NCBI GenBank assembly: GCA_004563405.1
Contig: SFTH01000041.1
Span: 1-5,867 of the forward strand
Length of the DNA stretch: 5,867 nt
From: a bacterium
GTDB taxonomy: Bacteria; Bacillota; Clostridia; Christensenellales; Aristaeellaceae
Reading direction: 5' to 3'
Notes under the pieces: model-generated
Database searches by the model: none
Told to the model about the DNA's origin: nothing
Seen by the model: the letters and a program-made list of their open reading frames with translations, nothing else
Position numbers and translations under genes: made by a program
In this document: positions 4,200 to 5,867 of the stretch, piece by piece
How positions within the stretch are numbered: the stretch's first letter is position 1
How the letters are laid out: the number at the start of each line of letters is the position of its first letter

Positions 4200-5666
4200 A
4201 TGAAAAAGCTCAACCTTCTGGCCTTCGACCTGGGCGCGAGCAACGGCCGCGCAATCCTGGGTCAGTTCGACGGCGACAAGCTCGAGATGAAGGAGCTGCA
4301 CCGCTTCGAAAACAACTACATCGAAATGAACGGCGTGTTCTACTGGGACCTGCCCTACCTCTACAACCAGCTGAAGCTGGGCCTGCTTGCCTTCAAAAAC
4401 GGCGGCTACGGCGATCTGGACTGCTGCGGCATCGACACCTGGGGCGTGGACTACGGCCTGCTGGACCGCAACGGCCACCTGCTGGGCAACCCCCGCTCCT
4501 ACCGCATGGGCGTGGACGAGGACATGCGCCGCGTGTGGGAGACCGTGCCCCACGAAAAGCTCTTTGAGCGCACCGGCATCGCCACCATGAACTTCAACAC
4601 CATCTATCAGCTCTATCGCCGCAAGGCCGAGGGCGACGTGGCGCTGGAGAACGCCGAGACCATGCTGCTGCTGCCCGACCTGCTGGGCTACTTCCTGACC
4701 GGCGAAAAGAAGAGCGAGTACACCGAGGTCACCACCTCCATGCTCTACAACCCTACCACCCGCGACTGGGATTGGGAGACCATACGCGAGCTGGGCCTGC
4801 CGGAGAAGATCTTCACCGGGATCGACCGCGCCGGACAGCTGCGCGGCAAGCTCCGCCCCGAGCTGTGTGCGGAGCTGGGCATCAACGCGGCGAACTTCGC
4901 CGCCGTGGGCACCCACGACACCGCCTCCGCGGTGGCCGCCATCCCGGGCAGCGGCAGCTTCGCCTTCTGCTCCAGCGGCACCTGGTCGCTCTTCGGCGTG
5001 GAGACCGACAATCCCATTCTCACCCCCGAGGTGCGCGACTCCAACTTCTCCAACGAGGGCACCATCCAGGGCGGCTTCCGTCCCCTGAAGAACATCATGG
5101 GCCTGTGGCTGATTCAGGAGTGTCGCCGCGACTGGATCAAGCAGGGCAAGAGCTACTCCTGGAACGAGATCGTGATCGAGGCGCAGAAGGCGGAGCCCCT
5201 GCGCAGCATCATCGACCCGGACTACGGCGAGTTCTTCGCTGGCGGCAACATGGAAAAGAAGATCCAGGCTTTCTGCGAGCGCACGGGCCAGCCCATCCCC
5301 ACCACCGTGGGCCAGGTGGCGCGCTGCATCTACGAATCCCTGGCGCTGAAGTACCGCTGGGCGCTGGAGCGCCTGGAGGAGATCAAGGGCGCGCGCATCG
5401 ACACGCTGAACATCGTGGGCGGCGGCATTCAGAACAAGCTGCTCAACCAGATGGCGGCGGACAGCCTGAACCGCAAGGTCATCACCGGCCCCGTGGAGGG
5501 CGCGGCCATCGGCAACCTGCTGGCCCAGGCCATGGCGCTGGGCGCGGTCAGGGACGTGGCCGACCTGCGCCGCGTGGTGCGCAACAGCGAGGACGTGAAC
5601 GAATACGCGCCGAACCACACCCCCGCGTGGGAGGCCGCCTATCAGAAGCTCCTCTCCCTGATGTAA
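4200..5666 (+). CDS. rhaB: Rhamnulokinase (L-rhamnulose kinase)
   Basis: A 488-residue FGGY-family sugar kinase (EC 2.7.1.5) that phosphorylates L-rhamnulose to L-rhamnulose-1-phosphate with ATP. Its length is typical of RhaB. The N-terminal actin-like domain begins LLAFDLGASNGRAI (6-19), the phosphate-binding loop, and carries DTWGVDYGLLD (79-89), the sugar-binding signature. VGTHDTASAV (236-245) holds the catalytic base Asp240, equivalent to Asp237 in E. coli. The C-terminal domain has SSGTWSLFG (258-266), the adenosine motif NIVGGGIQNKLLNQMAADSL (404-423) and GPVEGAAIGN (430-439). The RhaB-type NYIEMNGVFYWDLPYL block (39-54) separates it from xylulo- and glycerol kinases. GGAGG (4186-4190) lies 9 nt before the ATG. 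The 15-bp gap from the isomerase gene shows co-transcription. Aldolase RhaD would complete the pathway but is not in the window. Confidence 0.97.
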   Translation: MKKLNLLAFDLGASNGRAILGQFDGDKLEMKELHRFENNYIEMNGVFYWDLPYLYNQLKLGLLAFKNGGYGDLDCCGIDTWGVDYGLLDRNGHLLGNPRSYRMGVDEDMRRVWETVPHEKLFERTGIATMNFNTIYQLYRRKAEGDVALENAETMLLLPDLLGYFLTGEKKSEYTEVTTSMLYNPTTRDWDWETIRELGLPEKIFTGIDRAGQLRGKLRPELCAELGINAANFAAVGTHDTASAVAAIPGSGSFAFCSSGTWSLFGVETDNPILTPEVRDSNFSNEGTIQGGFRPLKNIMGLWLIQECRRDWIKQGKSYSWNEIVIEAQKAEPLRSIIDPDYGEFFAGGNMEKKIQAFCERTGQPIPTTVGQVARCIYESLALKYRWALERLEEIKGARIDTLNIVGGGIQNKLLNQMAADSLNRKVITGPVEGAAIGNLLAQAMALGAVRDVADLRRVVRNSEDVNEYAPNHTPAWEAAYQKLLSLM

Positions 5667-5725
5667 TTTCCGCTTCAGGCCGGAAAAGCGTGCGGTTTCC
5701 ATCGTGCGCGCCGGAAGATGAATTC

Positions 5726-5778
5726 TGACAAGCTGAAGCCCCCTGCTCCCGTTACAGGAGCAGGGGGCCAGTCTGTCA
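5726..5778. terminator. Large hairpin after rhaB, possible terminator without T tract
   Basis: GCCCCCTGCTCC (5738-5749) pairs perfectly with GGAGCAGGGGGC (5757-5768) around a 7-nt loop. The structure extends with CTG/CAG (5733-5735/5769-5771) and TGACA/TGTCA (5726-5730/5774-5778). The plus strand continues with six A's rather than T's, so it is not a canonical rho-independent terminator for rhaB. It may still separate rhaB from the next gene or protect the rhaB 3' end. Confidence 0.5.
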
Positions 5779-5805
5779 AAAAAGGTCGCGTGAAGCGGCC
5801 TATTT

Positions 5806-5814
5806 TGATATAAT
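5806..5814 (+). promoter_or_regulatory. Extended -10 box before the final gene
   Basis: TGATATAAT gives an extended -10 with perfect TATAAT (5809-5814); no good -35 is visible 16-18 bp upstream. Transcription would start around 5821, only 5-11 nt before the ATG candidates at 5826 and 5832. If it is used, the mRNA would be nearly leaderless and would lack the upstream GGGAG. The match may therefore be coincidental, with the gene read from further upstream. Confidence 0.35.
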
Positions 5815-5825
5815 GGGAGCAGGTG

Positions 5826-5867
5826 ATGAAGATGCTGAAGAGAGAAACGGAACAGCGGCAGGCAATC
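5826..5867 (+). CDS. Start of a gene cut by the window end
   Basis: Fourteen codons reading MKMLKRETEQRQAI run to the window edge. ATG 5826 has GGGAG (5815-5819) 6 nt upstream. ATG 5832 has AGGTG (5821-5825) 6 nt upstream and would give MLKRETEQRQAI. A short basic helix ending in RQ-AI resembles the beginning of DeoR-type sugar-operon repressors (often ML-ERQ-IL), which commonly neighbour rhamnose genes in Clostridia. Fourteen residues are too few to assign a family, so that is only a suggestion. Confidence 0.45.
   Translation, partial: MKMLKRETEQRQAI

Noticed and set aside
2916..5702. A 928-codon open frame on the minus strand opposite the rhamnose genes
   Set aside because: It is antisense to two intact, recognisable enzymes, spans their intergenic gap and promoter side, and has a His/Gly/Val/Ala-rich composition typical of the reverse of GC-rich third codon positions. 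No family motif is visible.

Overview
The window looks like a chromosomal piece of a GC-rich member of the Bacillota, most likely a gut-type Clostridia. This rests on strong GGAGG ribosome binding sites, consensus TTGACA/TATAAT-like promoters, GTG starts, a CCA-encoding tRNA gene, a split two-gene ThrE transporter, and an ISL3-family transposase of the kind common in Firmicutes. Lineage below class level cannot be fixed from the sequence.

Bases 1-1130 are a decayed accessory patch. Two GC-rich hairpins (1-44, 61-79) flank the end of an ISL3-type insertion sequence. Only the C-terminal part of its transposase survives (109-660, minus strand). Next, in visibly AT-richer DNA, comes a small Cro/C1-type HTH regulator gene (805-929). 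It keeps its promoter, its Shine-Dalgarno site and both protein ends, but has an in-frame TGA where Trp is expected, plus an internal deletion and frame change. A 12-bp inverted repeat lies just upstream of its -10 box. A strong bidirectional terminator (1009-1050) closes the patch.

Bases 1086-1272 hold a minus-strand tRNA-Ala(GGC) gene with its own promoter and a downstream hairpin. The G3:U70 pair that defines alanine tRNAs is present.

Bases 1361-2661 (minus strand) are a two-gene operon for a ThrE-family (YjjP/YjjB-like) amino-acid or small-acid exporter. The genes overlap by the tetranucleotide GTGA. A clear promoter lies at 2747-2775, and the leader of about 80 nt can fold into a hairpin.

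Bases 2662-2921 are a divergent control region. It contains one consensus promoter in each direction and a perfect 10-bp inverted repeat (AATTCACAGG / CCTGTGAATT) with one copy at each promoter, so the two operons could share a regulator.

Bases 2922-5666 (plus strand) encode L-rhamnose isomerase and then rhamnulokinase, 15 bp apart. These are the first two steps of L-rhamnose catabolism (rhamnose to rhamnulose to rhamnulose-1-phosphate). The aldolase is not in the window. After a large hairpin (5726-5778), another plus-strand gene begins at 5826 and runs off the end; only 14 codons are visible.

I see no convincing undescribed system. The most informative items are the divergent control region with its paired repeats, the decayed HTH gene with a candidate operator, and the rhamnose operon itself.
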